From Parafenestella ontariensis (Eukaryota; Ascomycota; Dothideomycetes; Pleosporales; Cucurbitariaceae), in NCBI GenBank assembly GCA_021596325.1, contig JAKGDA010000047.1:1-64000 (forward strand): a DNA stretch of 64,000 nucleotides, given 5' to 3'. Made by a program: the position numbers and the translations under genes. The notes below the pieces were generated by a model, which saw nothing but the letters and a program-made list of their open reading frames with translations, had not been told where the DNA came from and searched no databases. Within the stretch, counting starts at the first letter, position 1. The number at the start of each line of letters is the position of its first letter. Shown piece by piece: positions 39,540-53,072 of this stretch.

Positions 39540-42500
39540 CCTCCTCAGGAGGGGCTGAGTATTGCGTGGTAAGAATGACCGTGAATGCATAGACTGATAT
39601 ACACGTCGAATATTGCTCAGAGATAACCCTCCACTTGTAGATTAATTCCAAAATGATACCCGATTATAGATGACAATTCCGTATTCACGTCTGTGAGGGC
39701 GTAGTTGCTTCCCTCAGCCACATCTTGAATGCAGACATGCAAGCCTCACACGGAGACCTGAATTAGAGATGACCTCGGAGCGTCTTCTTGTGAATACAGG
39801 GGTTTGGTAGAATAGGCTGTCCCATCTGCTTGAAAATGCGTGGGTGTCAAGTGGAAGTGGAGGTCGTGGGTCTAATAAGCTATCAACGTGGGGTGAGTGT
39901 GGGCAACCTTCCTCACCGACAGCCATGGCCGAGAGCCGCCTTGCCCTCGCAACGACACGGGATGAGGCGGGCATGTTACAGGCTCGCTAGCCTCTCATAG
40001 TAGGGCAAGTTCACATGTGCACTGCGTGTGGATGACGGTCGAGTGCTTGGGGCCGAACGCCGTTCTCCGCTGCTGGTGACTCTTCCATCAGTCCCGCGTG
40101 GGCAACTGACACATCGAAGCGCAACATCATAACCCTATCAAATACCGACGTTTCGCGACAGCCGCTGGAGTCGCGCTCACAATTACTAGCGACGAGAAAG
40201 ACTGCGACTCAACGTCCCAAGTCTAGTCCTAGTGGGGTGTCCGATGACTCCTCCTCTCCTAGTCTCACCTTTTGTATTGTTTCAATCCTCGTTGCACCTG
40301 ACAACTCACACCTCCAGATTGCGCATAACAGTCTAGAGTATGCGATCGACGGTCCTGCATTTCGTCGCACAACGGACGGCGATCCCGCTGTCCGCTGGCG
40401 ATGGCGTGCTGTAGGTGCGCTGGAAGTGGCAGCTTAGGATATAGCAACAGGTCAGAGCGCGTTCACCGCTACTAGCAGACATCTGTGTAACTGGTGTATG
40501 CAATACTACTGTGCATACGGGCCGATGAATTGGCTGCAACAGCTGCATAGCCTAAGGGCAGGATCATCAAGCCGTGTAGTTGTGTAAGCTACGAATGCGG
40601 ATGAAGTTGAATGAGCGAGGCGGTACCACTGTGAATATTTCCTGTAGCTTCCGATTGCCGAATCTGGTTGAGGGTGGAGCAAGCCCAGCGCTGCGTGAGC
40701 AATTTAATCACCCCTTCAGCGTGAGCGTGAGAGGACCGGAGTCACATGGAGTGGCAGCTGTCAGACCAGCTCCGTTCCACATCCGTCTCCAGAAGTAGCT
40801 ACAATAACCAGTTCTGGCAGCGCACACTGCTCAGCATTAGTAACCAAGGGTATGCGGAGACTGTAAGAACTGCCGCGGCGTTATTCGGCGTCACTGTATG
40901 TCCCGCAGCACCCAAGCTTCTACATCTCTACCTGTGTCTCCGATGGGTGATCCTCTGTACAGTATGGTGGAATTGAGAAGGGGTATCTCTGCTACGGGAT
41001 AATAGCTACCGAGCACATAGCACGGGGTGTCGCGCCTAGACTCTGGTAGTACTCGCAGTACTTACTAAACTCAAAATTCTACCAAAGGCAGGGCTGATAG
41101 GCGCGAATAGTCTGGAAGTGATATCCACAGATACAATAATGCGTCGTACCAGCCCAAGCTGCCTGTTGCGGTTGCATTACCTGATTAGGAAAGTAGATAA
41201 ATTGCTTTTACGCACTAAGGTCTTTACCACCTGAAGAAGTTAATGCTGCAAGTTTGCTGCTCTAGATTAGCTGTGAGCGTTAATGATAATACTTACAGTG
41301 CCCATAGACACCCAGCCGAGACCCGCCAATCTTACCACGATGCATCAGAGTGGAGTGGAAGAAAGTTTCTGCGGAGATTCTCCAGCTTCCGACCGCTCCA
41401 GTCTCCACTCCGAAGAGCTGCCTGGTCCATTTCCTTCTGCATGGAATCCGTTAGCGCAACCGACTACCGACCCACGTGTGAACCAGACCGAGACGTGGAG
41501 AAACTCCAGATGTCGGACACTGGCCCGAGTGCACTAGATTGAGTATAAACTCGGTGGCTGGAAGAGGGTATCCGATTACAGGCAGTAGGCACATTTTGCA
41601 GCAAGGGAAAAAACGGGCCTGCAAAAGTCGTCTTGCCCTGCATCTGTGAGCTCTGAAGGTTTAGCGGGACAGTTAGTTTGGAAGGTTTGACGCGCTCAAT
41701 CGTTTCACAAAAGGTGCATTCCTGAACTTTATGTGACGATCCGCAAATATCACTGTCCCTGCGTGCGGCCTAGAAACCTTCTTTTTTCTTTCTAGCTTCG
41801 GATCTGCGGAGTCCTGCCCTGCGCCCGTACGGAAGAACTTTGTCCGCCACCTTGAGAGCGACAATTTCTCTAGGTACGGCGCCGACGTGGTAGCGGATGT
41901 AGTAGCCGCAAAGGCACGATGAAGTTAATTTGGAGGAGACGCATTTCTGACGGTAGCATTACTCCAGACGCAGGTATGCCGTTCTTGGTTAGGCTGGGTA
42001 GGAATGTGGAAGTCCCCGGACTCGACACGAGGCGCACTGGCGTCTTTTCACGGCTGTATTCTATGGAAGAAAGGGAGAACCTTCCACAGGCTTGCAATAT
42101 CCATATCGCGCCAGCACAGACAAGTTTCTAAACCCCAGGTAACTCTCAGGGCGGAGCATGCAGGCAAAATGGTTGTTAGGACTCTGGGCAGGCATGAAAA
42201 CGTGGAAATAGAAGTACGGACATTTACTTTGGTTGAATATAGCCTGTTCCATTTGCATTATAATTAGAGAGAAGGCTCCTGTGGCAGCAGAACTGTGTAC
42301 ACGAATGCGAACGGGAGGGTGTGCTGACCGTATTGTTCACGGGAATTATCGATCTCTACTCAGCCTTGCAGAGGCTGCGGGTAAGCTGTAAGCAGCTGTC
42401 AAGTTGTACAGGAGAAATGGGTAGGATTTGGATCGCGACAGAGCAAGATCGTTGGAAAACCTTTGTTCGGAGCGCGGATCCGCACCGGATGTGACTCGGA

Positions 42501-44020
42501 TTTGCCTGTTATGGACTCATGATAGCTTGGAGGCTAGAATTTGAGTCGGAGACTAGAGGTCTTGGTGTTGGAGAACTGGACCCTGAGATCGTCTTGAGCT
42601 CCATGTGACAGGGGCCAATGTACCCCAGGTTACTGCCGGCTAAACCTCGACTCGAAGGAGGAATAGAACCGGTAGAATGCCGCGGCTTTCTCGAGGCGGC
42701 GGGGCTTTCAGGCTTCAAGATGGTTTAGGAATTGTTTCGTTTCAACTTCGCGCGTGGCGATCCTGTTGTTCAGAGCCCTGCAGCGCGCGCCCTACAAGTG
42801 GATGGGCAGACTAGGCTGCCACTTCGCAACGTGAAATCAAGGGCGCAAATGATGAGCAGCTGGCCAGAAATGAAGCCATCCCGCGTATGTGCGCGTTGTT
42901 GACTTTTGGGCATCGTCGGCCAACCAGCGGAGCAGCGGACTGGGAGTCCGAGGGCGGACGGCGTTCGACGTCCGCAAAAGGAAACGAAACCGGCGGGTGA
43001 ATGCGTGGGGAGGTGGAAAGGGTTCCCTTGCGCTTACCGTTTTCGAGCAGATGCGATGAATCTTATCCGAGCAGCCTTTTTCGCGGATGCGGGCGTGGCG
43101 CGAATGAGTCGTGGGGGGCGTAGTTGTAGCGCTGTCACTGTGACATGTCTTGTCCGTGGTGCTTTTTCAGGATTCCAAAGCAAGTTTGTGATTCAGGGTG
43201 ACGGCTCGGGGTGACGAAGCAGCTCCAGCGTGTCGGTGGCTACGAGGGCGACCAGCTACTGAGCATGAGGAAGCGTCTGATTGATGGCCTTGTGACGAGT
43301 CATCGCCGCAATTCGCATGTGCCCGAATTGACAGGGCGAGGCGCCGCCTGCCATGTCACGGTCGAGAGCCCCGACAGCCGGGATTGCACCCCCAGGCGCA
43401 GCGGAGCAGACGGGGCTGACGGCAAAGGTTGCCAGAAATGGGTGCCTTTTTGAATGGCGGTCTGCGCTGCGCCAACCATGTTGCCCCCTTCCAAAGAGCG
43501 GTCGCTCACCGACTCGCACCGCAAGGCAAATCAGGAGTCGCCAGATCAAAGCGTTTCATGCGGACCGCCGCGAGGCGTGGAGAGGTAATTCTGGACGGAA
43601 GATATAATGCGCTGTGACCACTCTCCGCATCCCACGTCCAGACTATCCATCTGATCTCCTGGTTCGAGACACAACTTTGCTTCTGCCTGACTCGGACTCC
43701 TGACCCTCCGGAACTGGCACCCCGTGGCTTTATTTAATACTGCCCACCCCTTCCGCAGGCTTCAAGTCATAAATCACACATTCCCCGATACGTTTTCGAC
43801 ACGAAGACGACGCTATCGGCTGTGGTGCCACGACCCTGTTTTCATCGCGTCGGCGTCATACATCATCGGCCGCTTTCGCCTCGGTTGACCTGCCCGCCGC
43901 TAAGTACAACTACGTGAATAACGCGGGAAACCCCACACGTGTCCGAGGAAAACACTTGACGGCCGAACCTGCCCGCAAGTGTCTATATACACGGAAGACC
44001 CACCCCGTACGCTATACATA
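39540..44020. other. 4.5-kb gene-poor interval
   Basis: No ORF with a recognisable domain, membrane segment or coherent composition. GC content is ordinary, so this is not a RIP block. The right end contains CT-rich leader-like sequence, CTTTATTTAATA at about 43728-43739 and TCTATATACA at about 43981, probably core promoter and leader of the following gene. Confidence 0.5.
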
Positions 44021-44458
44021 ATGCACTTCGAATCATCACCTGGCTCTTCGCCTTCCAAGTCGATACCCATCAGCATCTCGCCTAGGAACATGGCTTCTCC
44101 GACCGGATCCCTCTATAGCAACTACTCTTGCGAGTCAAACTCAAGTCGTGGCTCGTCTTGCGCGTATCCATCATGGCCGACGGGACCATCGCTTGAGTAT
44201 CGCAGTGCGCCTTCGTCTTACATCAGCGATGCCGATCTGTTTGGCGAGGACTTCGACGACGAGTTTTCTTGTCCATTCCTCCAAGAAGCTCCAGCACCAC
44301 CACGAGTGCCGCCGATGGCACAGGCATTCCCCGTCTTGCCACCACTCTACGCGCCAAAGAGGCCCAAGAGCGAGCGCCGCCGCAGCAGTGGGCGCAAACA
44401 GCGACGCACTTCCAAGCCTATGACTCCTATCGCGGAGTCACCAGAGCAGGTCGAGTGA
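44021..44458 (+). CDS. small disordered protein, unknown function
   Basis: 145 residues from ATG 44021; the frame is open back to a GTG at 43979. The protein is Ser/Pro-rich and almost certainly disordered, with a short acidic-aromatic segment (DADLFGEDFDDEFSCPFLQE, about residues 69-88) that could be a linear interaction motif. A basic C-terminal patch (KRPKSERRRSSGRKQRRTSK) could be a nuclear-localisation signal, followed by a PMTPIAES phospho-type motif. I know no named family. Consistent composition across the whole frame, a promoter-like upstream region and termination shortly after the basic tail support a real gene. A nuclear regulator is a guess only. Confidence 0.6.
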   Translation: MHFESSPGSSPSKSIPISISPRNMASPTGSLYSNYSCESNSSRGSSCAYPSWPTGPSLEYRSAPSSYISDADLFGEDFDDEFSCPFLQEAPAPPRVPPMAQAFPVLPPLYAPKRPKSERRRSSGRKQRRTSKPMTPIAESPEQVE

Positions 44459-47400
44459 GCAACATCATAACAGTCGAATAACATTCTTCACGTCAATGTA
44501 AGCTCACCAGAAACGCGTCGAATTGCATCGCAGTCCTAACAAGTTACCCCAGTCATTTTTTGATGTTGTGTCAATTGCAAGCGCGCGCGTTGTTGTCGCG
44601 CTACTGTCACCAACGTGGCTGGTCACATGAGTTGTCACCCACAACATCTTATCAAGGTTGACCAGCGCTCATGTCAAGCGGTCGTTGTGTTGAATTTTGC
44701 TTTGCCGCGCTTCGCGCCAGCAGGGCAAATTTTCTTTGCATACCAAATGCTCCCCGAGAGACAACAATCAGCACACGACAAGCTTACAGACGCACCGTTG
44801 ATGCAAGTCAGCCTCAGTCACTCTTGCAACCCGTTATCTGTCAACGACGTGGGTTGCTAGAGATCGACATGGTTGTTGTGTCTAAGACGCGACGGCTTGC
44901 TGCACACATTGAAACTGTACCAGCGGCCGAATATGGCAACGGTGTCTGGACTGCGCCTGACTGCACATCTCTTGTAAGGCGCATCTAGGCTGGACGATCA
45001 TATGGGCAAGGGAGTCGAGAGCGCTGCCGCGCAATTCTGCGCGAGGAAGTGAGGGACCCAATGATGGGGACTTTGAACGGGTGGGATTGGAGGAAGCATT
45101 GTGATGGGTTTTGAGCATTTGCAGGCGTTTGGACTCGGCATTGATACCCCCCGCTCCGCGAATCGGACGGGATTGACTGGGAACGGGACGCTTTCTGCAT
45201 GGCATTGTTTTTGCATTGAGCGAGGCTTATGAGGCTTACTGGTGGCTGAACCGCGTTTCCTAATCGATACCCCTACTTGAGATACCCACTGAATACGATA
45301 ATTTACTTTGAGACTCCCCTGTTCCTTCCGTCGACTCTGATTGTCGTGACTTAGACTGTGACGAGATGTGACAGACGTTTTAGTGCAAATTTGCGTGATT
45401 GTTGAGATGTGAGGCGCTCTCCTTTAGGGTAGTTCTGGTGGTCCTCCCTATCTATTCTGCGCAAAAGCTGGCAGTGACACGCTTCGGAGGCCAATCGTTG
45501 ATAAAAGTAACGACGGGGCTACTCAGTTTGAAAATTGTAGAGCGGGGGTAGTCCTCGATATGAGGCTGGTGATACGCCGCTCAGTTGTGCTGCATCCGTA
45601 GATACGAAATTCATCCACTCGCATTTGTTGTAATCATGGCATAAACATGTTCCAAGAAAAGTCAGCCCGTGAGATAGCAGGAGCCCAAAATAAGCTTTCA
45701 CACACGAGTCTGGTAAGCGAGTGTAGGTGTACTGGAGAAGCGGGGCCACTTCCGCCCGTTGCAGCATTCTCGAGCTCATCAGCATGCGTCCGGATATTGG
45801 TGCAGACGCTGTATCACGGTTGGTTAGAGGTTTGGTCAGACAACGATGGATCTGTCTCATGTTGAGTAGGAGCAACGTCTGCAAAGCACGCGATGTGCGC
45901 AGTACAGGATCACCCCTCGCAGCAGCTCATTGCGAGCCTCGTGGGGGACGGAGGAGGGGCAGAAATGGGTGGCTGGTGGACGGTGTAGCGAAGCAAGGAT
46001 AAGGTGTTAGTGCCGGCGCTTGGGACGAAGACTGTGAACAATACACAGGATGCAGCCTCGTGTGCTGGGCTTCAGAGCAGTCTCTGCGATGCTGTTGGAT
46101 CCAGGCGAATTGTGTAAGACTTGTTGAGGGGTAGTTGGCAGCATGCAATGGCTCGCGCATATTGTTTCTTCATGCTGAGCCAGGGAACGCGATATTTGAC
46201 AGGAGGTTGCGGTGGGTATGGACTAGCATGCATATATCACGACCGGGGAAGAGGGCTCGCCTGGCAGATCGACGGAGCTTTGACTGCTGGCGCTGGCGGT
46301 GCGGGAGAGCAAGGCGTGCGGAGAGAGAGGATGGTTCCATGTTGGCAACATGCGTCCAGCGCTCCCAAGGCAGGCTGCGGGCTAGGTCTCTGTGCGTGGT
46401 TCATGGCCGCAGCGGGTTCCTGGAGCTAGGGTAGTGGTAAATGTACGTGTCGACAGACGGGTTGGGTTGGGCAAGACGGCGACACAAGGAACAGTGAACT
46501 GGGTCCAGCGCGAGGTCGGAATATCCATTCGACGGGTAGCTCCACGTCATGCGCGAGGTTGTGTTGTGATCAATGCGATGCATCGTCCGGGTCGGCCCAC
46601 GGGCCATGAGCCATGCTAAGGAAGGCCTTGTCCGCCGCCCTGCGGGTGGGAGCGTTGTGCAAAAGCTTGGGCACGCAGTAGTACTCGAGCAGGCGACGTG
46701 ATGCAAGCAAAGTATCAGCATTGGTTGGCTGGACGAGTGTAGGGCAACGTATCGCGCAAGCATCACCAGACCGCGACCCGCGCCCGCCCGCCCGTCGCGA
46801 GCGTCGTCGGGCGCAGAGAGTTGATATACATGTCTACTTGGGGAGCTACGCTCGTCGCGGTCGAGGTTTCAGTCAAGTGAAGCGACCATGGCTGGCCCGG
46901 CGGTCGCAGGGGCCCGCTGCTGCGCATCATGATACGCTGTCGGGGGCGTGATAGTGTGATGGGTTGTGCCGCAAGCACATGGCTGCGGCCAATCAGCGCG
47001 CCCATGTCCAGTGCCCGCTGTGACGCCCCGTCTTCCGCATCGTCGCCGCAGTGCCCTCGCGGCGTTGAGAGGCTGCAAGAGGCTGCGTTTCCTGCTCCCA
47101 ACGCAGGCACCGTTGCTCGTCGGCGCGAAATCTGGCCATTGACGTCCTGTGCAACCCGCTTGGCGGCCAGGCCTGCAGCTCGAATCTGCTTCGCTCGTCG
47201 AGTCCCCCGACGTCCAAGTCGAGCTCTCCCAGCGCCCGCAAATGAGCAGGCTCGACCCCAGCCCGTTGACGCCTCTGGCTCCCAAGGCAGGCTGCCCGCT
47301 GGCTAGACGGCACTGACCGTGCTCGTCGTCCTATTCTGGGCGAATATGGACGCTCTCCCACCGCTAAGCGCCCGACCTTGATAGGCGGGAGGTGCCCACG

Positions 47401-47809
47401 CGCAGCACCTCACACTTCGTCCGCGCTTCTGTCTGCTGCTTTTTCTCTTTCCTCTCCTCTGAAGTCTGTCCTTTCAGCTGCACGTTGTTGTACCGCCCCA
47501 AGACACCCAAGCGGTACTGCACGTCGTCTTTACCCGCCAACTCTGATCCTAGTCCTAGGCCAGGCGGGGCGACAGAACACCGTCCTCGAGACGCCGTGGA
47601 GCTGTCAAGAAGCGCACTGCCGTTTAGCGCGCTCTCTGCAGTGAGTCCCAGTTCCCCTGAGGTCTCGCAGTTTCATCTTTGCTCTTCTGGAAGCTCCTGA
47701 TTGCACTTGCTCTGCCCTTAATCGACGCCCGCCTCCCTCGTAATGCGCTTCGTGGGCCTTTGTGGAATCGACCCGACTGACCACCGCCCGCACTGCAGCT
47801 TCAGCGACC
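44459..47809. other. 3.4-kb gene-poor interval upstream of the WD40 gene
   Basis: Only short or compositionally random ORFs. The right third is GC-rich and contains leader-like CT-rich sequence from about 47430. An 18-bp direct repeat (CTCCCAAGGCAGGCTGC core) occurs near 46361 and 47278. Confidence 0.45.
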
Positions 47810-50800
47810 ATGTCGACTGGATTAGGTAGGCAGCGCGCGAATTCATCCACCAAGGGGAGCTCCATCCGCACAACCGACGTCAAATTCAAACCACCCACGC
47901 CGGGACAAGACGAGTTCGCATTCGAGCCCTGTGCCGCAACCGGTGCCTTTTTGCTCTACGCCCAGGGCAATGAGATATTGTGCCTGCACCATGACACATT
48001 GGCCGTCGAGAGGCGCTTCAGTCGGCACCGAGAAGATGTATCGTGGATCTCGGTAGACACGATTAGCGAAAGAGGAGCTGGCCGTCTGGTTGTATCCTAC
48101 GACGCCGGGTCGACTGCGATAGTGTGGGATCTCCTCACCGGCGACGAGGTAGCCCGCTTTGCCTCGTACGAGCAGATCCGAGTGGCGACGTGGATGAGGA
48201 ATGGCAATGTTGCTTTCGGTGAGTCTGGACGACGAGGCGGTCGCCATTGCCATTTTCCATGTCCGATGCTAACTCCCGCATTAGGCAATGCACAGGGCAA
48301 CATCATTCTGTTCGAGCCTTCCACATCCGAACACCTTTCAGCGCGAACTATCTTCGACCCCATTACCGCATTGGCACCCGCGTCGGATTGCAGAACATTT
48401 GCAATTGGGTACGCATCACCCGAGACCATGCGCGTCTACCCGGAATGACTGCTAACTGGGCATAGCTATCTGAATGGCTCCATCTTGATTGCCACTCTCC
48501 AGCCATCCTTCACCATTCTCCACACTCTGACCACTCCCAGGGCTCCTTCCCCTATTGCGGGGCTAGCGTGGCATGGGTCGTCGTCCAAGCAAAAGTCTGA
48601 GATGTTGGCATCCCAGACAACAGACGGAGATCTGAGAGTTTGGAGTGTGCCAAAGGCTCCACATAGTGACGCTCCCTGTGTAATTCGAGTGCTAAACCAG
48701 AAAGAACAAAGAGAGCCAGGGCCTTGCTGGTTTGCTTGGTCGAAGAATGGGCGAATTATCCAGTACACGGAAGGGTATGTACTTGATGACCCATGTTCTC
48801 CATGGTATTGAAATATGTTGACAATGTCTCCCAATAGTCAAACCTGCTCGTGGGATGTACGCACCAAGAGAGTGTCCTATGAAGCCGTCCCGACCACCGA
48901 TGGCGTTGCCGCCATCTGCAATTACGGTCCCACTGCCACTCTTTTTACCATTGGACGTAATTATAGTATTCAGCAATATGACCTGAACCCCAGCAATGGC
49001 CCGGCAACCATGGTCGCTAATGTTCAGCATGCGCCAGCAAACACGCCCCCGTCTCCACCCAGCTCTTTAGATGAACAGAAGAGGCAGATTGAGACACCCA
49101 TAACTGCGCATCCCATCAAAACAGCTCCACAGTTGTTTGCTGACGCGGAAAGCAGTGCTGATGAAAGCGCCGTCATGTCACCTTTGCAGAAAATCGCGCA
49201 GGAGATGGACCAGCTAGAAGAAGAACGCCGCGATCGCGTGGGACCGCTTAGTCCTGTATCAAGCCGTGGATCGCAGAGCTCACGATCTTCTGGCAGCGGT
49301 CGCGCCCCACGCTACCGATATGATAGACCTTCCTATGGCTCAGTGCGGTCTTCAAAGAGCTCAGGCGGTACCGGTACAGTCTTCTCCTCGGGCACATCTT
49401 CACATGCCGGCACTTCACGTGAGAGCATCTCGATTCGATCTATATCATCGGCCGCGTCTTCTCGTTACGGTTCATCCGCTCTTCGCAAGGAGGTTCTAAG
49501 AAGCCCTGATGAGCCAAAACGCACCCAGCCTATGGATCTTTTCCCCTTTACTAAGGCCAGACTGAGCGATGTCCCATTCCGTCCCACGGATCTTGGGCCT
49601 GAGCGATCTCCTGACGATCTTCGCCTCAACATGTTGAAGGTTGTTTTCGGGTGGGACAACGACATTGACGAACTGATCCGGGATGAACGTAAGTTCCTTA
49701 TTTCCCCCCTCGCACAACTATATACTAACAGAAGTAGTTGCACGACATGATCCAGGTTCTGCTGCTGCCGTCCTTCTCTCCAAATGGCTTGGCGACATAG
49801 GCGCTGATTTGATGGCGTCTATGGTCGGCTCAGAGTCGATGACATCTTCTGATTGGATGTTGTTAGCTTTGAGTAACATGGGCCAAGGCTCGCAAAAGAA
49901 GGTGGGCGAAGCTTTTGTCCAGCGACTTCTTGAGAAGGGAGATATCCATCCCGCTGTCGCTATCTTCCTCGGGCTCGGTGAACACAACGATGCCATTGAG
50001 GTTTACGTGTCCCGAAAGTACTATATGGAGGCAATTCTGCTTACCTGTTTGACGTTCCCCACCGATTGGCAACGACAATCGTTTCTCGTCAGGAAGTGGG
50101 GAGAATACGCTGTCTCTCACGGTAAAGCAGAATTAGCAGTTCGGTGTTTCTCCTGCATGGGTCTTGAAACCACCGAGCCTTGGTTTTCACCCCGAGCGCA
50201 AGATGCTGTTTTCTCTGCTCAGAAGCAAGCGTTACTTGGCTCTCAGCTCAGTCCGCCACTATCGCCCCCAAGCATTGGAAGTAGTAGAGTTGCGGCTAGG
50301 ATGGCATCACTCAAGCTCGTCACTGATTTCACTCGCGGACCTCAGCCGAAGCAAATTGTTCGAGACGACGACGAAAGAACCCCGATGAATGCTGGTGTTA
50401 CGCCTATTGCGGAGTCTGCTCTCAGCCCGGCCGTTGGTAACCAGTCCTGGCTTGGTGGTCGAGCAGCTCGGGACCCTTCAAGAGAACCGTCATCTGCTCG
50501 GACTGCCACACCTGGTGCTTACACTAGAAAGCGTCTCCCCTCCCGATCGGATGCTGGTCGATCCACAACGAACAACGAAAACCTCGCTTCATTGGCAATC
50601 CCCGATCGAGGCCAGCGCGGTGATACCAATCCAAGAACTGCTATTGACAACATTGGCCGCGAAGCCGAGACGCTTCCATTTTCTACACGCCGCGCGACTA
50701 CCACAAGCGGGCCTAAGGAGTTCGTTCTGTCAGCCGCGACCTTTGATCCCAGCAAGTCCAGTGAACACCTCCCTTCACCAGCAGTCGGCGTCTTTGAGAT

Positions 50801-53072
50801 TCTCAAAGAGAAAAGAAACGAGTCCCGGGCTAGCTCCCGGAACCGAAATCGGCAAGAACTCCACTTGCAGATGACGGACACCGTTGTAGAGCAAGGGTTC
50901 GGCGCAGGCTACAACAACAAGCTAAGCCCACCATTGACTGGCACAAGCCTGAAAAGTGCAAAGGCCCGCAGCATCGATCAATACATCAGCAGTCTCGAGG
51001 AAGCTAATCACTACGCCCAAAATCGCGCCAATTCTAGGAATGAAGAGAGGCCTGCTTCGCGTACGGCGAGGACGCGGAGTCGCACCCGCGACGAGTCTCA
51101 GAGCCGTGGACGATCCGGCGTTCGCTACATCCGCCCTGCAAAACGCTCTCCATCCTCTCCTGTTCCCATGTCTCCAGAGGACGCAGGAATCTATGCCTCC
51201 TCTAACACGGAGAACTTTGATGACGAGAGGTTCTACAAGATGGACATTACCTCTCCAGTGGCCACAGAATCTGTTGCAAGCACTCGCACTGCCCGTAGCC
51301 GAGCACGATATGGTGTGAGTAAGACGAGATCCTCATCCAAGGCACCACGCCGTACCGAATCTCCTGAAGGGGCCGCGCGCGCGCGAAGTAAGGGCGCCAG
51401 TCGAGCTTCGAGTCGTCGCCCGGCCGAAAATCGCGGTCGAAGTGCCACTCGTGGAGATCAATCGCCTGAGTCCCCACAGCCAATGTATCGAGAGGAATCT
51501 GACGCCATGGCTGAGTACGAGCCAGTACGTCCTCGCCATCGAAGCAGCAGCCGTCGGCCAATGGATGGCACTCGCCGAGAGTCATCTCCTGAACGTCGTG
51601 TGCCCCGAGATCGCTCTATGAGTCGAAAACCCACATCTAGGTTACGAGAGTCAAGCCGAACACGCGTCAATGTACGAGATGTCTCGCCAGACTCGATGAC
51701 TTCTGGTCGTTCGGGTGTCTCACGTTCGCGCCCTAGCACATTGTCAAGGAAGGCACTGGCTGCTCGGGAGTTGGAAAAACGCAGATTATCCTTGGCGAGA
51801 CGACCTTCGGCTCCCGTTATTCCACTCCCAGGGGATCTCGCTTTTCGTCCAATATCCCACGAGCGTTCCCACACGGATGACATGCTGAGTACACTTTCAA
51901 TGTATCGGGATCCCATTCAACGAAGTCAAACGGCCGATCCGTCAATGTATAGGGATCCTATCCAGCGAAGCCAGACTGCAGAGCCCGGGAGTTCGAAGAC
52001 ATACTCGCCGAACAGATTGGGTGTTGGCGCAACCTCCACCAGCTCTGTCCCCATTGGTCTTCCAGCAAATCCTCGAGCAATGCGTCACCCTCGATACATG
52101 ACGGCCGATCCAAGCGAAGAAGACGACATTCCTGCAGTGCCATCAATTCCTGACAACCTTCAGTACACGCAGGAACCCCGAACTATGCAAGAAGACGATA
52201 TTGGACCTCTTCTTCCAGCAACCACTTTTGGCCAGCCCATCGCTCCTCCTCGCTCGATGTCGGCACCTCCGCAGGACATTCTTCCACCTAATGGCTTCGG
52301 AAAATCACCTACATACCCTTCCCTGGGCAGGCGTCCTTCACTAGGCGGATCGCGCGGCCACGCGAGGCAGAACACTTCACCTGAAGTTCTACCCCCAACC
52401 AACTACAAGCGTATCAGCCCACCTCCGATTACGGCCAGTATCGCCGAAACGATCCATGAGAGCCAAGTTGTCATCATCGAGCAAGATGATAGCGCGCCGC
52501 CGCTCTTGTCCCAACTCCAGCATTTGGCGACTCCACCACCTCCACCTCCACCGCCTCTAAACCTTAGCGGTAGTGGTGCTCCAGGCGGCATCGGCATGAT
52601 CAACATTGCCATCGAAGGCAGCCCCGGCGAGAAGCCTTCAGAGGTATCCCCGACTAACCTTTCCACAACTGGTTCTCCACATGCTCACCGCCGCGGTCGC
52701 GGCAGCGTGAGCGAGAACCTCGGTATGACTTTCAAGCGAGTCACTGAGCGCATGCGCAGCACCAGTCGCGGACCTAGCCGTGCCAAATCGCCGCCAATGA
52801 GGGAGATGGCGCCGTATGAGAGTGTACCGGAATACTCATACTCTCGGGGCACAAACGCCCGTTCTCCGCCTGCGGAAAGCGGCAATCATGACTCGTACTT
52901 CAATCAGATCCCGCCTCCGCCACCACCTCCGCCTATGCCTATGGAACAGGTCATTCCACCTGGCGATAGCAATCAGCCTTACTACAAACATCCCAAGGAA
53001 ATTCGAGCTAATATGCCACCTCAGACACTCCAAGCTGGGGTCTACCAGCCTGGCGAGACGCCAATGATCTAG
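47810..53072 (+). CDS. large WD40-repeat protein with disordered C-terminus
   Basis: A 1675-residue protein in five exons: 47810-48218, 48285-48408, 48466-48774, 48838-49688 and 49738-53072. Donors are GTGAGT, GTACGC, GTATGT and GTAAGT and all joins keep frame; the upstream in-frame GTG is ignored. Residues 1 to about 400 form a WD40-type propeller (VSYDAGSTAIVWDLLTGDEVARF, DGDLRVWSVP, GQTCSWDVRTKRV). A Ser-rich linker with coiled-coil KIAQEMDQLEEERRDR follows. Around 565-700 is an alpha-helical repeat region (AVAIFLGLGEHNDAIEVYVSRKYYMEAILL, AELAVRCFSCMGL) like the helical half of coatomer/Gemin5-type proteins. The remaining ~950 residues are disordered, RS-rich and end with two proline tracts. 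WD40 plus helical solenoid suggests a trafficking or RNP scaffold, but I cannot name an orthologue. Confidence 0.85.
51896..51985 (+). repeat. in-frame tandem duplication in the WD40 protein
   Basis: Two 45-nt units each encode SMYRDPIQRSQTA(D/E)P. The copies differ mostly at third codon positions, so the duplication is old and the peptide has been conserved. Confidence 0.9.

Noticed and set aside
46869..47306. Overlapping GC-rich ORFs on both strands
   Set aside because: Composition is Arg/Ala/Cys-rich and random, no domain; most likely promoter/leader DNA of the WD40 gene.
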